Source: Actinomyces culturomici (GTDB lineage Bacteria > Actinomycetota > Actinomycetes > Actinomycetales > Actinomycetaceae). From it: a stretch of DNA of 64,000 nucleotides. The translations under genes and the position numbers were made by a program. The notes under the pieces were generated by a model, which was not told the DNA's origin, did not search any database, and saw only the letters and a program-made list of their open reading frames with translations. Shown one piece after another: positions 1 to 9,279 of this stretch. Positions within the stretch are counted from its first letter, which is position 1. Every line of letters begins with the position of its first letter. Location of the stretch: contig NZ_LS991316.1 in assembly GCF_900499005.1 (NCBI RefSeq), forward strand, positions 778,166 through 842,165, given 5' to 3'.

Positions 1-1120
1 GCGCCGGTAGCGCGCGGCAACGCCCGAAACGGCACCTCGACCAAGGTGATCGACTCGCAGGTCGGCAGCTTCGAGATCGAGGTCCCCCGCGACCGTGCCG
101 GCACGTTCACGCCTCGCCTGGTGCGTAAGGGCCAGCGGCGCATGGACGGCCTGGACGGCATGATTATCAGCTTGTACGCCGGTGGGATGACGGTGCGCGA
201 GATCCGCCACCACTTGGAGTCCACGCTGGGGGTGGAGCTGTCGGCCGGGACGATCAGCACGATTACCGACGCCGTGTGCGATGCCGTCCTGGAGTGGCAG
301 CAGCGCCCCCTGGACGAGTTCTATCCGATCATCTACCTGGATGCGATCCGCGTGAAGATCCGCGACCAGGGGAGGGTGTCGAACCGGGCGGCCCACTTGG
401 CGGTCGGGGTCGACATGGACGGCGTCAAGCACGTGCTGGGGATCTGGATCCAGTCCGAAGAGGGAGCTTCCTTCTGGGCGCACGTGTGCGCCGAGCTCGC
501 CAACCGGGGAGTCAGGGACGTCCTGTTCGTGTGCTGCGACGGGCTGGCAGGCCTTCCTGAGGCGGTGGAGGCGACCTGGCCCGACTCGATGGTCCAGACC
601 TGCGTCGTCCACCTGATCCGCTCCTCGATGAGGTTCGTCGCCTACCAGGATCGCAAGGAAGGTCGCCGCCGCCCTCAAACCCGTCTACACCGCGGTCAAC
701 GAGGACGCCGCCTTGGACGCCCTCGCCGAGTTCGCCGCCGGATGGGCGGACAAGTACCCTGACGCCCTGAGCACCTGGCAGCGCGCCTGGGAACGGTTCA
801 CGCCCTTCCTCGCCTTCCCGCCCATGCTCCGGCGCGTCTTGTACACGACCAACGCCATCGAATCCTTGACCTACCAGCTGCGCAAAGTCACCAAGAACCG
901 GGGCCACTTCCCCTCCGACGCGGCGGCCGTGAAGCTGCTGTGGCTGGCGATCTGCAACATCGAAGACCGCAGAGCCGCCGAACGCGCCACAACCCCCACC
1001 AGCAAACCCTCCCGGCGCGCGACCAACCGGCTCGTCGAAGGCCGCCTCACCACCAACTGGAAACAAGCCCTCGCCCAACTCGCCGCCGCCTACCCCGAAC
1101 GCATCACCCCCCATCTCTAA
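1..1120 (+). pseudogene. IS256-family (mutator-type) transposase, frameshifted and 5'-truncated by the window edge
   Basis: The frame is open at base 1 and reads about 218 residues of a mutator-type DDE transposase, including YLDAIRVKIRD (first Asp), FVCCDGLAGLPEAV (second Asp) and QTCVVHLIRSSMRFVAYQDRK. It then jumps frame near 655-662. The continuation in the +1 frame, starting with KVAAALKPVYTA and containing TTNAIESL (catalytic Glu) and LRKVTKNRGHFPSD, ends at the 1120 stop. Removing one G from the run around 657-660 would restore a continuous protein. Without recoding or a sequencing error the enzyme is inactive. Confidence 0.85.
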
Positions 1121-1151
1121 CCACCGCTTACACAAAACAATTGACAAGCTC
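1..1151 (+). mobile_element. IS256-family insertion sequence, left end outside the window
   Basis: The element enters from the left edge and ends near 1151. Its transposase frame is followed by a short non-coding tail (1121-1151, containing ttgacaagctc) that should be the right terminal repeat. From 1152 the sequence is abruptly that of an IS1634-type transposase, so this element is inserted in another IS. The target duplication and left terminal repeat cannot be seen. Confidence 0.8.
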
Positions 1152-1593
1152 CTTCGTCGCCCAAGCCCGCGGATCAGCCAGCATCGACGAAAAGGGTATT
1201 GAGCGGGCGCGAATGCTCGTGGGATTGAAGGGCTACGTCACCAACATCCCCAAACACCTCATGCCCGCCTCGGAGGTGATCACCTCGTACCACGATCTCT
1301 GGCACGTCGAGCAGTCCTTCCGCATGAGCAAAACCGACCTCAAAGCCAGGCCGGTCTTCCACCACACACGCGACGCCATCGAAGCACACCTCACCGTCGT
1401 CATCACCGCCCTCGCCGTCGCACGCCACCTTCAGACCAGAACCGGAATGAGCATCAAGAACCTCGTGCGGACCCTGCGTCCCCTCCAAGAAATCACCATA
1501 CGAATCGGCAACCACACCGCCACCGCCGCAGACCCCCTCAACGACACCGCCCGAAGAATCCTCACCAGCCTCCACATCGACCCCACACCATAA
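1152..1593 (+). pseudogene. C-terminal fragment of an IS1634-family transposase cut by the IS256-type element
   Basis: Only the last third of the transposase remains, from FVAQARGSASIDEKG to a stop at 1593. It contains the conserved block LKGYVTNIPKHLMP and YHDLWHVEQSFRMSK, whose Glu is the likely third DDE acid. The first about 270 bp are almost identical (three mismatches counted by eye) to the second copy at 10701-10971. After about 1421 the two copies diverge sharply, giving a different C-terminus here (ARHLQTRTGMSIKNL). The 5' half presumably lies left of the window beyond the IS256-type element. Confidence 0.8.
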
Positions 1594-1909
1594 ATCTGGG
1601 TCACTTAAACTGCACGAGTCAGGCCAGACGCACACCCACACACACCCACACGCGCGCGCACAACCCCAACAACCACCACCACCGGACAACGACACCAGGG
1701 TCGAAGAGATCCCCTCGACGCGCCAACGTAATGCTCTCGACGGGGAGGGTGTGGCGCATCTCCCCGTGCCGCTGGGCACACTCGACCCGGGGAGGCCTGG
1801 TGCCCTTGGGTGCTTTGGCTAGGATTGACGGGAATCAACAGTTTCACGACGTGCGAGGCGACGGCCCGCGATCGAACAAGCGCATTGGGCGCGGAATAGA
1901 GGAATCACC
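1594..1909. other. Intergenic region: IS end, alternating CA/CG tract, leader of the HAD gene
   Basis: It begins with a degenerate IS1634-type terminal repeat (aactgcacgagtcagg, 1608-1623) resembling the cleaner repeat at 12221-12244. A purine/pyrimidine-alternating tract of CA then CG units lies at about 1631-1662. A possible -10 (TAGGAT, 1820-1825) and a GAGGAA ribosome binding site just before 1910 should serve the next gene. No coding frame is convincing. Confidence 0.5.
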
Positions 1910-4567
1910 ATGGCAGACGAGCAGCGCGGACGATCGAACGAGGGCCGTGGTGGATTCCAGCGCCGCCAGCACTGGCGCGACGGGGCCGATCGTCGGAATG
2001 ATCGTGGGGGCCGCGAGGGCGGTTACGGCCGCGGCCGCGGCTTCTCGGATCGTCGGAATGATCGTGGGGGCCGCGAGGGCGGTTTCGAGCGTCAGGATCG
2101 TCAGGGCGGCTTCGATCGAGGCGAGCGTCGCGAAGGCGGTTTCCGGGGTCGTCAGGACGGCGGCCGTGGCGGCCGTTCCTACGGCGAGCGCTCGTACGGC
2201 GACCGCGGCGGATTCAACCGCGAGGACCGCGGAGGCCGCGAGGGTGGTTACGGCGGCGGCCGCGACTTCTCGGATCGTCGGAATGATCGTGGGGGCCGCG
2301 AGGGCGGCTTCGATCGAGGCGAGCGTCGCGAAGGCGGTTTCCGGGGTCGTCAGGACGGCGGCCGTGGCGGCCGTTCCTACGGCGAGCGCTCGTACGGCGA
2401 CCGCGGCGGATTCAACCGCGAGGACCGCGGAGGCCGCTTCGACCGCTCCGGGTCCCGTGGTCGGTTCCAGTCCGACGATCGTCGTGGTCCGCGGCGCGAC
2501 GACGACCGGCGCGGTGGGCGCTTCCAGGGTCGTGACGATCGCAAGCAGGGCGGGCGCTTCCAGGATCGCGACGACCGTCGCGGCCAGCGTCGGGACGCCG
2601 ACTACCAGAACTTCTCGTCGACCGACGAGTACATCTCCCCGAACCCGGACGAGCCGATGATCCCCGGCGGCGTGTCCGCCGAGGAGCTCGACGCGGCGGC
2701 GCTGCGCGCCCTCAACACGCTGTCGGGCCCGAACAAGGACATCGTCGCCCGTCACCTCGTCATGGCCGGCCAGCTCATCGACCTCGACCCCGAGGAGGCG
2801 TACAAGCACGCCGCCGCCGCCGCTTCGCGCGCCGGACGGGTCGACGTCGTCCGTGAGGCCGCGGCCCTCACCGCCTACGCCTCGGGCCGCTACGAGGAGG
2901 CCCTCCGCGAGGTCCGCGCGGTGCGCCGCATGCGCGGCGACGACTCGCTGCGGGCCGTCGAGGCCGATTGCGAGCGCGGCCTCGGTCATCCCGAGAAGGC
3001 GGTCGAGATCATCGACCAGACGAGCACCCAGGGCATGGAGCTCTCCGAGCAGGTCGAGCTCGTCCTCGTCTCCTCCGGCGCGCGCGCCGACCTCGGGCAG
3101 AACGAGGTCGGACTGCTCATCGTCGATGACGCCCTCGCGGCCCTTCCCGCAGACACCGATCCCGCGCTTCTCGGGCGCCTCATGGAGGTGAAGATCGATC
3201 GCCTGCGCGAGCTCGGCCGCGATGCCGAGGCCGACGAAGTCGAGGCGCACCTCCCCGAGGAGATTGAGGATCCCGAGATCGTCGACATCTCCCTCTACGC
3301 GGACGCGGACGTCGACAACAAGCGGACCGCGCTGCGCGGCATGGAGACCCCGCTCGTCGAGGCCTTCGACTGCGCGCTCCTCGACCTCGACGGCACCGCG
3401 TGGAACGGCGACGTCCCGCTCGATCACGCCGCTCCGGCGATCGCGGAGGCGCGCGAGGCCGGCATGAAGACCGTTTTCGTGACGAACAACGCGATGCGGA
3501 CGCCGAAGCAGGTCTCCGACAAGCTCAACTCGATGGGCTTCGACACCGATCCCTCGATGGTGATGACCTCCGCGATGGACGTCATCGCCCTCATGAAGGA
3601 GAACATCGAGGACGGTTCGAAGATCTTCGCGATCGGCGGGGCCGGTCTCCGCGAGGCGCTCGAGGGCGCCGGCTACGTCCTCGTCGACTCGGCGGACGAC
3701 GAGCCCGCGGCCGTCGTCCAGGGCCTCGACAAGTCGGTCGATTGGGCGCTCCTCACCGAGGGCGCCTACGCGATCGAGCGCGGCGCGCAGTTCTTCGCGA
3801 CGAACCTCGACGCGACCCTCCCGCAGGAGCGCGGCTTCGCCCTCGGTAACGGCTCGCTCGTCCGGGCGATCCAGCACGCCACGCGCAAGCGTCCGATCGC
3901 GGCCGGCAAGCCCGAGCCCGGGATCTACCTGCGCGGGGCCGCCCTCGTCGAGGGCGCCAAGCCGATCGCGGTCGGCGATCGTCTCGAGACCGACATCATG
4001 GGCGCCGTCGCTGCGGGCCTTCCCGCGATGCACGTTCTCACCGGCGTCCACGGCGCCCGCGACATCGTCCGCGCCCCGCGCGGCCAGCGCCCGAGCTTCC
4101 TCGCGCTCGACATGCGCGGCCTCCTGGAGCCCCACCCGCGCGCCAAGCACCACCGCGACGGCACGTGGACCTGCGGCGACTCGCAGGTCGTCAAGGCGAC
4201 CCGTTACGGCTCGCTGATGATCGACGACGTCGAGCTCGACGCCTCCGCGACCTACACGGTCACGCTCGACACCTACCGCGCCATGGCAGCGGCCGCTTGG
4301 GAGCGCGCCGACGAGGCCGGGGACGCCCCGCGCTGCCCCGAGCTCGTCGTCGTCGCGAACGACGACCCCGCCGGAATCGTGGAGGCGCCCGAGGCACCCG
4401 AGACCCCTGCGGCCGGTGCCTTCGACGCGACGGACGAGGCGCTCGCCGTCGACGCCGACGCGCTCGATCCGGCCGAGGACACCCCCGCCTTCCTCCCGGG
4501 CGAGGAGGAGCTCGAGCGGCTCCTCGCCGAGACCGCCGACGAGGCGGACGAGGACGACGCCAAGTGA
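1910..4567 (+). CDS. RGG-repeat / TPR-like / HAD-IIA hydrolase fusion
   Basis: An 885-residue protein in three parts. Residues 1 to about 240 are very rich in Gly, Arg and Asp (GGR, DRGG, ERREGGF units) and resemble RNA-binding RGG tails. About 250-480 is helical and repetitive, like the TPR-type Rv1691 protein. From about 485 comes a HAD-IIA phosphatase: DLDGT nucleophile motif, FVTNNAMRTPK (motif II), KPEPGIYLRG (motif III Lys) and VGDRLETDIMGA (motif IV). The tail is acidic. Mycobacteria encode the middle and HAD parts as neighbouring genes (Rv1691, Rv1692), so this appears to be a fusion. It is first in a chain of seven coupled genes. The substrate is unknown; a sugar phosphate or nucleotide is possible. 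The ATG follows GAGGAA. Confidence 0.85.
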   Translation: MADEQRGRSNEGRGGFQRRQHWRDGADRRNDRGGREGGYGRGRGFSDRRNDRGGREGGFERQDRQGGFDRGERREGGFRGRQDGGRGGRSYGERSYGDRGGFNREDRGGREGGYGGGRDFSDRRNDRGGREGGFDRGERREGGFRGRQDGGRGGRSYGERSYGDRGGFNREDRGGRFDRSGSRGRFQSDDRRGPRRDDDRRGGRFQGRDDRKQGGRFQDRDDRRGQRRDADYQNFSSTDEYISPNPDEPMIPGGVSAEELDAAALRALNTLSGPNKDIVARHLVMAGQLIDLDPEEAYKHAAAAASRAGRVDVVREAAALTAYASGRYEEALREVRAVRRMRGDDSLRAVEADCERGLGHPEKAVEIIDQTSTQGMELSEQVELVLVSSGARADLGQNEVGLLIVDDALAALPADTDPALLGRLMEVKIDRLRELGRDAEADEVEAHLPEEIEDPEIVDISLYADADVDNKRTALRGMETPLVEAFDCALLDLDGTAWNGDVPLDHAAPAIAEAREAGMKTVFVTNNAMRTPKQVSDKLNSMGFDTDPSMVMTSAMDVIALMKENIEDGSKIFAIGGAGLREALEGAGYVLVDSADDEPAAVVQGLDKSVDWALLTEGAYAIERGAQFFATNLDATLPQERGFALGNGSLVRAIQHATRKRPIAAGKPEPGIYLRGAALVEGAKPIAVGDRLETDIMGAVAAGLPAMHVLTGVHGARDIVRAPRGQRPSFLALDMRGLLEPHPRAKHHRDGTWTCGDSQVVKATRYGSLMIDDVELDASATYTVTLDTYRAMAAAAWERADEAGDAPRCPELVVVANDDPAGIVEAPEAPETPAAGAFDATDEALAVDADALDPAEDTPAFLPGEEELERLLAETADEADEDDAK
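2103..2437 (+). repeat. In-frame direct repeat, 137 bp x 2, inside the RGG region
   Basis: Positions 2103-2239 and 2301-2437 appear identical by eye, offset 198 bp (66 codons). A shorter unit containing gatcgtcggaatgatcgtgg occurs three times, at about 1987, 2047 and 2274. All copies keep the reading frame. This is a length-variable coding repeat, probably maintained by slippage or recombination. Confidence 0.85.
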
Positions 4568-4740
4568 GCGCCCCCCTTCCTGGTCCGGTGACCCCCGAGG
4601 GGGGTCGACCGGACCGGGGCGGTGACGCCGAGGCGCTCCTCGCCGGTTTCGACGAGGCGCCCCTCGAGGTCCGCATCGAGATGCTCTCCGCGCTCGACGC
4701 GCGCCTGCGCGCGGGTCTCGACGCTCCGGAGCTGCTGTGA
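4564..4740 (+). CDS. Small hypothetical protein, Rv1693 position
   Basis: 58 residues, starting at a GTG that overlaps the HAD stop (GTGA) and ending in a stop that overlaps the tlyA GTG. The N-terminal half is Pro/Gly-rich. The C-terminal half is an amphipathic helix with LLAGFDEAPLEVRIEMLSAL. In M. tuberculosis the equivalent slot holds the small gene Rv1693. Function is unknown; the double overlap suggests it is translated with its neighbours. Identification rests on position and size. Confidence 0.65.
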   Translation: MSAPLPGPVTPEGGRPDRGGDAEALLAGFDEAPLEVRIEMLSALDARLRAGLDAPELL

Positions 4741-5567
4741 AGCTCCGCCGGATCGACTCCGAGCTCGTGCGTCGGGGGCTCGCGCGTTCGCGCACCCAGG
4801 CGCAGGAGATGATCGCGGCGGGGCGCGTCAAGCTCGACGGCGAGGTCGTCCTCAAGCCGGCCCGTCAGATGAACCCCGCGCAGGCGATCGTCATCGCCCA
4901 GTCCGAGGACGACGAGTACGTGTCGCGCGGCGCCCACAAGCTCGCGGGCGCCCTCGATGCGCTCGGCGACGAGGCCCCGAGGGTCGAGGGACGCCGCTGC
5001 CTCGACGCGGGAGCCTCGACCGGCGGGTTCACGGACGTCCTTCTGCGCCGAGGCGCCGCGTCGGTCGTGGCGGTCGACGTCGGCTACGGGCAGCTCGCCT
5101 GGAGACTCCAGGCGGACCCTCGCGTCGAGGTCCGCGACCGCACGAACGTGCGGACGATGAAGGCGGGCGACGTCGTGCCCGCGCCCGAGCTCGTCGTCGG
5201 CGACATGTCCTTCATCTCCCTCGAACTCGTCATCCCCGCCCTCGTCGCGGTCGCCGCGCCGGACGCGGACTTCCTCCTCATGGTGAAGCCCCAGTTCGAG
5301 ATCGGGAAGGACCGGCTCGGGCACGGGGGAGTGGTCCGCAACCCCGAGCACCACGTCGAGACGGTTGAGAAAGTCGCGCGCTGCGCCCTCGCGGAGGGCC
5401 TCGACATCGCCGCCGTCGAGGCGTCGCCCCTGCCCGGGCCGTCCGGCAACGTCGAGTACTTCCTCTCCATGCGCGCCGGTCACCCGCACGCCATCGCCCC
5501 CGACGACCTCCACTCGCGTATCGTCGATGCCGTGAAGAGGGGACCGGCGGGAGAGGGGGAGCGATGA
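4737..5567 (+). CDS. tlyA: TlyA-type rRNA 2'-O-methyltransferase
   Basis: 276 residues. An N-terminal S4 RNA-binding domain (RRIDSELVRRGLARSRTQAQ) is followed by an FtsJ-like SAM methyltransferase fold with the SAM loop DAGASTGGFTDVLLRRG and later VGDMSFISL and MVKPQFE. TlyA methylates 16S and 23S rRNA 2'-hydroxyls in actinobacteria, and its loss gives capreomycin resistance (known for the family). Length matches the mycobacterial protein. The GTG start overlaps the preceding stop and the gene end overlaps the nadK ATG. Confidence 0.93.
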   Translation: MKLRRIDSELVRRGLARSRTQAQEMIAAGRVKLDGEVVLKPARQMNPAQAIVIAQSEDDEYVSRGAHKLAGALDALGDEAPRVEGRRCLDAGASTGGFTDVLLRRGAASVVAVDVGYGQLAWRLQADPRVEVRDRTNVRTMKAGDVVPAPELVVGDMSFISLELVIPALVAVAAPDADFLLMVKPQFEIGKDRLGHGGVVRNPEHHVETVEKVARCALAEGLDIAAVEASPLPGPSGNVEYFLSMRAGHPHAIAPDDLHSRIVDAVKRGPAGEGER

Positions 5568-6412
5568 TCCGCACGGTGATGCTCGTCCGGCACATCCACA
5601 GGCCCGACGCGATCACCGCGGCGTCCGTGGTCCGCGAGGAGCTCGAGGCGCTCGGCGTCGAGGTCGTCGACGAGGGACCCGAGGCCGAGGCCGATTTCGT
5701 CCTCGCAATGGGCGGCGACGGGACGATCCTCGCGGCCGCCGAGCACGCCCGGTGCCGCGACGTCCCCCTCCTCGGCGTCAACATGGGCCACATGGGCTTC
5801 CTCGCCGAGGCCTCCGGCCAGGAGCTCTCTCAGATCGCGCAGCGGATCGCGGCCGAGGACTTCCACCTCGAGAACCGCATGACGCTCGACGTCGCGGTCC
5901 ACTTCCCCGACGGGTCGACCGCGAGGGACTGGGCCCTCAACGAGGCCGTCGTCATCCACACGAACGTCGCCCACCCGGTCCACCTCGCCCTCGCCGTCGA
6001 CGGGCAGGACGTCTCGACCTACGGCGCGGACGGCATCGTCCTCGCGACCCCGACCGGGTCGACCGCCTACTCCTTCTCCGCTGGCGGACCTGTCGTCTGG
6101 CCCGACACGGAGGCGATCGTCATGGCGCCCCTCGCCGCGCACGGGCTCTTCACCCGCCCCCTCGTCGTCGGCCCCTCCTCGACGCTCGACGTCCTCGTCC
6201 TCGAGGAGACCTGGGCGGATCCCGAGATGTGGTGCGACGGCTCCCGCCGCACCGTCCTGCCCGCCGGCTCCATCGTCTCGACGACCGTCGGGGAGCGTCC
6301 GGTTCGCCTCGTCCGCCTCGACGACACTCCCTTCTCCGCGCGACTCGTCCAGCGCTTCAATCTTCCGGTCCGCGGGTGGCGCTCCGGACATCCGAGGACG
6401 CAGGCCGGATGA
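5564..6412 (+). CDS. nadK: NAD kinase
   Basis: 282 residues. Phosphorylates NAD to NADP in the cytoplasm using ATP or polyphosphate. The family signatures are present: MGGDGTIL (GGDG motif), NMGHMGFLAEAS, and the conserved block TPTGSTAYSFSAGGPVVWP. The ATG lies in an ATGA overlap with tlyA. The order tlyA-nadK-recN is conserved across actinobacteria. Confidence 0.95.
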   Translation: MIRTVMLVRHIHRPDAITAASVVREELEALGVEVVDEGPEAEADFVLAMGGDGTILAAAEHARCRDVPLLGVNMGHMGFLAEASGQELSQIAQRIAAEDFHLENRMTLDVAVHFPDGSTARDWALNEAVVIHTNVAHPVHLALAVDGQDVSTYGADGIVLATPTGSTAYSFSAGGPVVWPDTEAIVMAPLAAHGLFTRPLVVGPSSTLDVLVLEETWADPEMWCDGSRRTVLPAGSIVSTTVGERPVRLVRLDDTPFSARLVQRFNLPVRGWRSGHPRTQAG

Positions 6413-8079
6413 TCTCCTCGATCGAGATCTCCGGGCTCGGCGTCATCGACCGGGCGGTCCTCGAATTCGGCGACGGCCTCACCGTGCTCACCGGCGAGAC
6501 CGGCGCCGGCAAGACGATGGTCCTCACCTCCGTCGATCTCCTCCTCGGAGGGCGCGCCGACCCCGCCCTCGTCCGCGCCGGGGCGGCGAGCGCGCAGATC
6601 GACGGCGTGATCGTCGTCGGGGAGTCCGACGCCGAGCGGGCGCGCGAGGCCGGGGCAGAGGTCGAGGACGGCGAGCTCATCGTCTCGCGCACGGTCGCCT
6701 CCCAGGGCCGCTCGCGGGCGCGCCTCGGCGGTCGGCCGGTCCCCGCGTCGATCCTCTCCGAGGTCGTCTCGCCGCTCCTCACGGTCCACGGTCAGGCCGA
6801 GCAGATGCGCCTCAAAGCACCCGCCGCCCAGCGCGAACTCCTCGACGCCTTCGGGGGAGCCCCTCACACCGCGCTCCTCGAGGAGTATGCGGTCGCGTGG
6901 CGCGAGGCCGTCTCCCTCAAGCGACTGCTCGACGAGGTCGAAGCCGGCGCCGACGACAGGGAGCGCGAGGCCGCCGAGCTCGAAGAGGCACTCGGGGCCA
7001 TCGACGCGCTCGACGTCCACGCGGGCGAGGACGAGGAGCTGCGCGCCGAGGCCCGCAGGCTGATGAACGTCGAGGACCTCCGCCGGTTCGCCGGCGCGGC
7101 GGGTCAGATGCTCGCCGGAACCGAGGACGCCGACGGGGCGGCGGGACTCCTGCGCATGGCCCTCGAGCAGGTGCGCGGGGCGGAGCGCCTCGACGACTCG
7201 CTCGCCGACCTCGCCTCCCGATTCGACGCCGCGATCATCGACGTCGAAACCCTCGCCGACGACGTGCGCGCCTATGCGCGCTCGCTCGACGCCGATCCCG
7301 CGCGGCTCGCCGCCGTCCACGCGCGCCGAGCCGCTCTCAAGTCCCTTCTCGAGGGGAGGGCCGCGGACGCCGCCGAGCTCCTCGACTGGGCGTCCCGCGC
7401 CCGCGCGCGCCTGAGCGAACTGAGGGGGGCGGGAACCGACCCCGCGCTCGTTCGCGACCGGCTCCACGAGGCCCAGGCTCGCGTCCTCGAGGTCGGCGGA
7501 CGCCTCAGCGCAGCCCGGAGGGGTCTCGCCTCGCGCCTCGCCGCCGCGGTCGACGTCGAGCTCCACGCCCTGGCCATGAAGGACGCCGCCCTCGAGATCT
7601 CCGTCGGTCCCGCCAAACCGAATTCGCACGGGCTCGACGACATCGCGATCCTCCTGCGCCCTCATCCCTCCGCCCAAGCGCGGCCCCTCGGCCAGGGGGC
7701 CTCCGGCGGCGAGCTCTCGCGCATCATGCTCGCGCTCGAGGTGATTCTCGGAGAGCACGATCGCGCCGAGACCTTCGTCTTCGACGAGGTCGACGCCGGC
7801 ATCGGCGGACGGACCGCCAATGAGGTCGGCGCGCGGCTCGCCCGCCTCGCCGCGAACCGGCAGGTCGTCGTCGTCACGCACCTCCCGCAGGTTGCGGTCT
7901 TCGCGACCACTCACCTCGTCGTCTCGAAGGAGGACGGCCGCACGAGCGTCCGCCGCGTCGAGGGCGAGGAGCGCGATGGGGAGCTCACCCGCATGATGGG
8001 TGGAGATCCTCACTCCCCGGCGGCGCGCCGACACGCGATCGAGGTCCTCACCTCGGGCGTGTCACAATCGCAGGGATGA
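6409..8079 (+). CDS. recN: DNA repair protein RecN
   Basis: 556 residues, an SMC-like ATPase for double-strand break repair. Walker A GETGAGKT lies near residue 30. A long coiled-coil-prone middle (E/A/L/R-rich) is followed by the ABC signature GASGGELSRIMLAL and Walker B FVFDEVDAGIGG, then VVVTHLPQVA. The ATG overlaps the nadK stop, which fixes the start. Length is normal for the family. Confidence 0.95.
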   Translation: MISSIEISGLGVIDRAVLEFGDGLTVLTGETGAGKTMVLTSVDLLLGGRADPALVRAGAASAQIDGVIVVGESDAERAREAGAEVEDGELIVSRTVASQGRSRARLGGRPVPASILSEVVSPLLTVHGQAEQMRLKAPAAQRELLDAFGGAPHTALLEEYAVAWREAVSLKRLLDEVEAGADDREREAAELEEALGAIDALDVHAGEDEELRAEARRLMNVEDLRRFAGAAGQMLAGTEDADGAAGLLRMALEQVRGAERLDDSLADLASRFDAAIIDVETLADDVRAYARSLDADPARLAAVHARRAALKSLLEGRAADAAELLDWASRARARLSELRGAGTDPALVRDRLHEAQARVLEVGGRLSAARRGLASRLAAAVDVELHALAMKDAALEISVGPAKPNSHGLDDIAILLRPHPSAQARPLGQGASGGELSRIMLALEVILGEHDRAETFVFDEVDAGIGGRTANEVGARLARLAANRQVVVVTHLPQVAVFATTHLVVSKEDGRTSVRRVEGEERDGELTRMMGGDPHSPAARRHAIEVLTSGVSQSQG

Positions 8080-9269
8080 TAGAGGAACAGAACTCTCGCG
8101 CCCAGGGCGTCGACGCGCGCGGACTCGCCCGCGTCGACGGCAGGATCAGGAATCTCGCCTCGCGGATCGAACCGGGGGAGATCGCGGTCGTTGACCAGAT
8201 CGACCTCGACAGGGCGTCCGCGCACGCCCTCGCCTCGAGGAGCCCGAAGGCGGTGCTCAACGCTTCGCCGTCGACCTCCGGTCGCCACCGGGTCCTCGGC
8301 CCGAGGATCCTCCTCGACGCGGGGATCATCGTCATCGACGACCTCGGGCAGGACGTCATGGCGGTGCGAGAGGGAGAGACCCTCGAGATCCGCGGTTCCG
8401 AGGTCCTGCGCGACGGGGCGGTGATCGCGAGCGGCCACCTCCTCGACGCCGCCGACCTCGAGCGCGACGAGCGCGAGCAGCGCCGCATGATCTCCACGCA
8501 GATCGGCTCGTTCGCCGCTTCGATCGACGAGTACCTCGATCGCGACGGGGGAGTCCTGCGCGGCGAGGGCGTCCCCGTCTACCCGAAGGCGCTCGAGGGG
8601 AAGACGGTCCTCCTCGTCCTCGACGACGATCGCGCGGACGCCGACCTCAAGTCCCTGCGCCGGTGGATCGGCGACGCCGCCCCGGTCGTCATCGCCGTCG
8701 ACGCGGGCGCCGACACCGCGCGAAGGGCGCGAATCGCCCCCGACTTCGTCGTCGGCGACATGGAGCGCATGGACGAGAAGGCCCTGCGCGGCGCGAAGCG
8801 CCGCATCGTCGTCCGCGGTCACGACGGCATCGCCCCGGGCAAGGAGCGGCTCGACCGCATGGGCCTCCACTGCGACGCCCTCGAGATGTCGGGCACCGCG
8901 GAAGACGCGGCGATCCTCGTCGCCACCCACTCCGGCGCCTCCTCGATCGTCGTCGCCGGCGGGTCCCACGACCTCGACGACTTCATCGACCGCGGACGCT
9001 CCGCGATGGCCCCCTCCTTCTTCACGCGGCTCGCCGCCGGCGACGCCCTCGTCTCCGCGAAGGCCGTCGCCGCCTCGCACAGGCCGCGTATCTCCGGCGG
9101 CTGGCTCGCGCTCCTCCTCCTCGTCGTCCTCGCGTGCCTCGGCGCCGCGCTCTGGTCGACGCCGTGGGGCCGCGATCTCTTCACCGGTCTGGCCGCATGG
9201 GCCCACGGCCTCGTGACCGCCTCGCCCGGCGCCCACCCGCTCACCGGCCCCCTGACCGCGCTCGCCTGA
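8076..9269 (+). CDS. steA: SteA-like cytokinetic ring protein
   Basis: 397 residues, homologous in position and content to Rv1697 and Corynebacterium SteA. It has a thiamine-pyrophosphokinase-like fold (IAPDFVVGDMERMDE resembles the GDFDS region), a C-terminal membrane helix (WLALLLLVVLACLGAALW) and a short tail. In Corynebacterium SteA and SteB work together in cell division. The ATG overlaps the recN stop. Pyrophosphokinase activity is not expected. Confidence 0.87.
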   Translation: MIEEQNSRAQGVDARGLARVDGRIRNLASRIEPGEIAVVDQIDLDRASAHALASRSPKAVLNASPSTSGRHRVLGPRILLDAGIIVIDDLGQDVMAVREGETLEIRGSEVLRDGAVIASGHLLDAADLERDEREQRRMISTQIGSFAASIDEYLDRDGGVLRGEGVPVYPKALEGKTVLLVLDDDRADADLKSLRRWIGDAAPVVIAVDAGADTARRARIAPDFVVGDMERMDEKALRGAKRRIVVRGHDGIAPGKERLDRMGLHCDALEMSGTAEDAAILVATHSGASSIVVAGGSHDLDDFIDRGRSAMAPSFFTRLAAGDALVSAKAVAASHRPRISGGWLALLLLVVLACLGAALWSTPWGRDLFTGLAAWAHGLVTASPGAHPLTGPLTALA

Positions 9270-9279
9270 GGAATTGAGA

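Noticed and set aside
1910-2600. Possible CRISPR-like or tandem non-coding repeat array
   Set aside because: The repeats keep the reading frame, encode RGG units and are not separated by spacers of fixed length.
1844-4855. 1003-codon minus-strand open frame
   Set aside because: Antisense shadow of the RGG-TPR-HAD gene caused by high GC; the product is Arg/Gly/Ala-rich with no family features.
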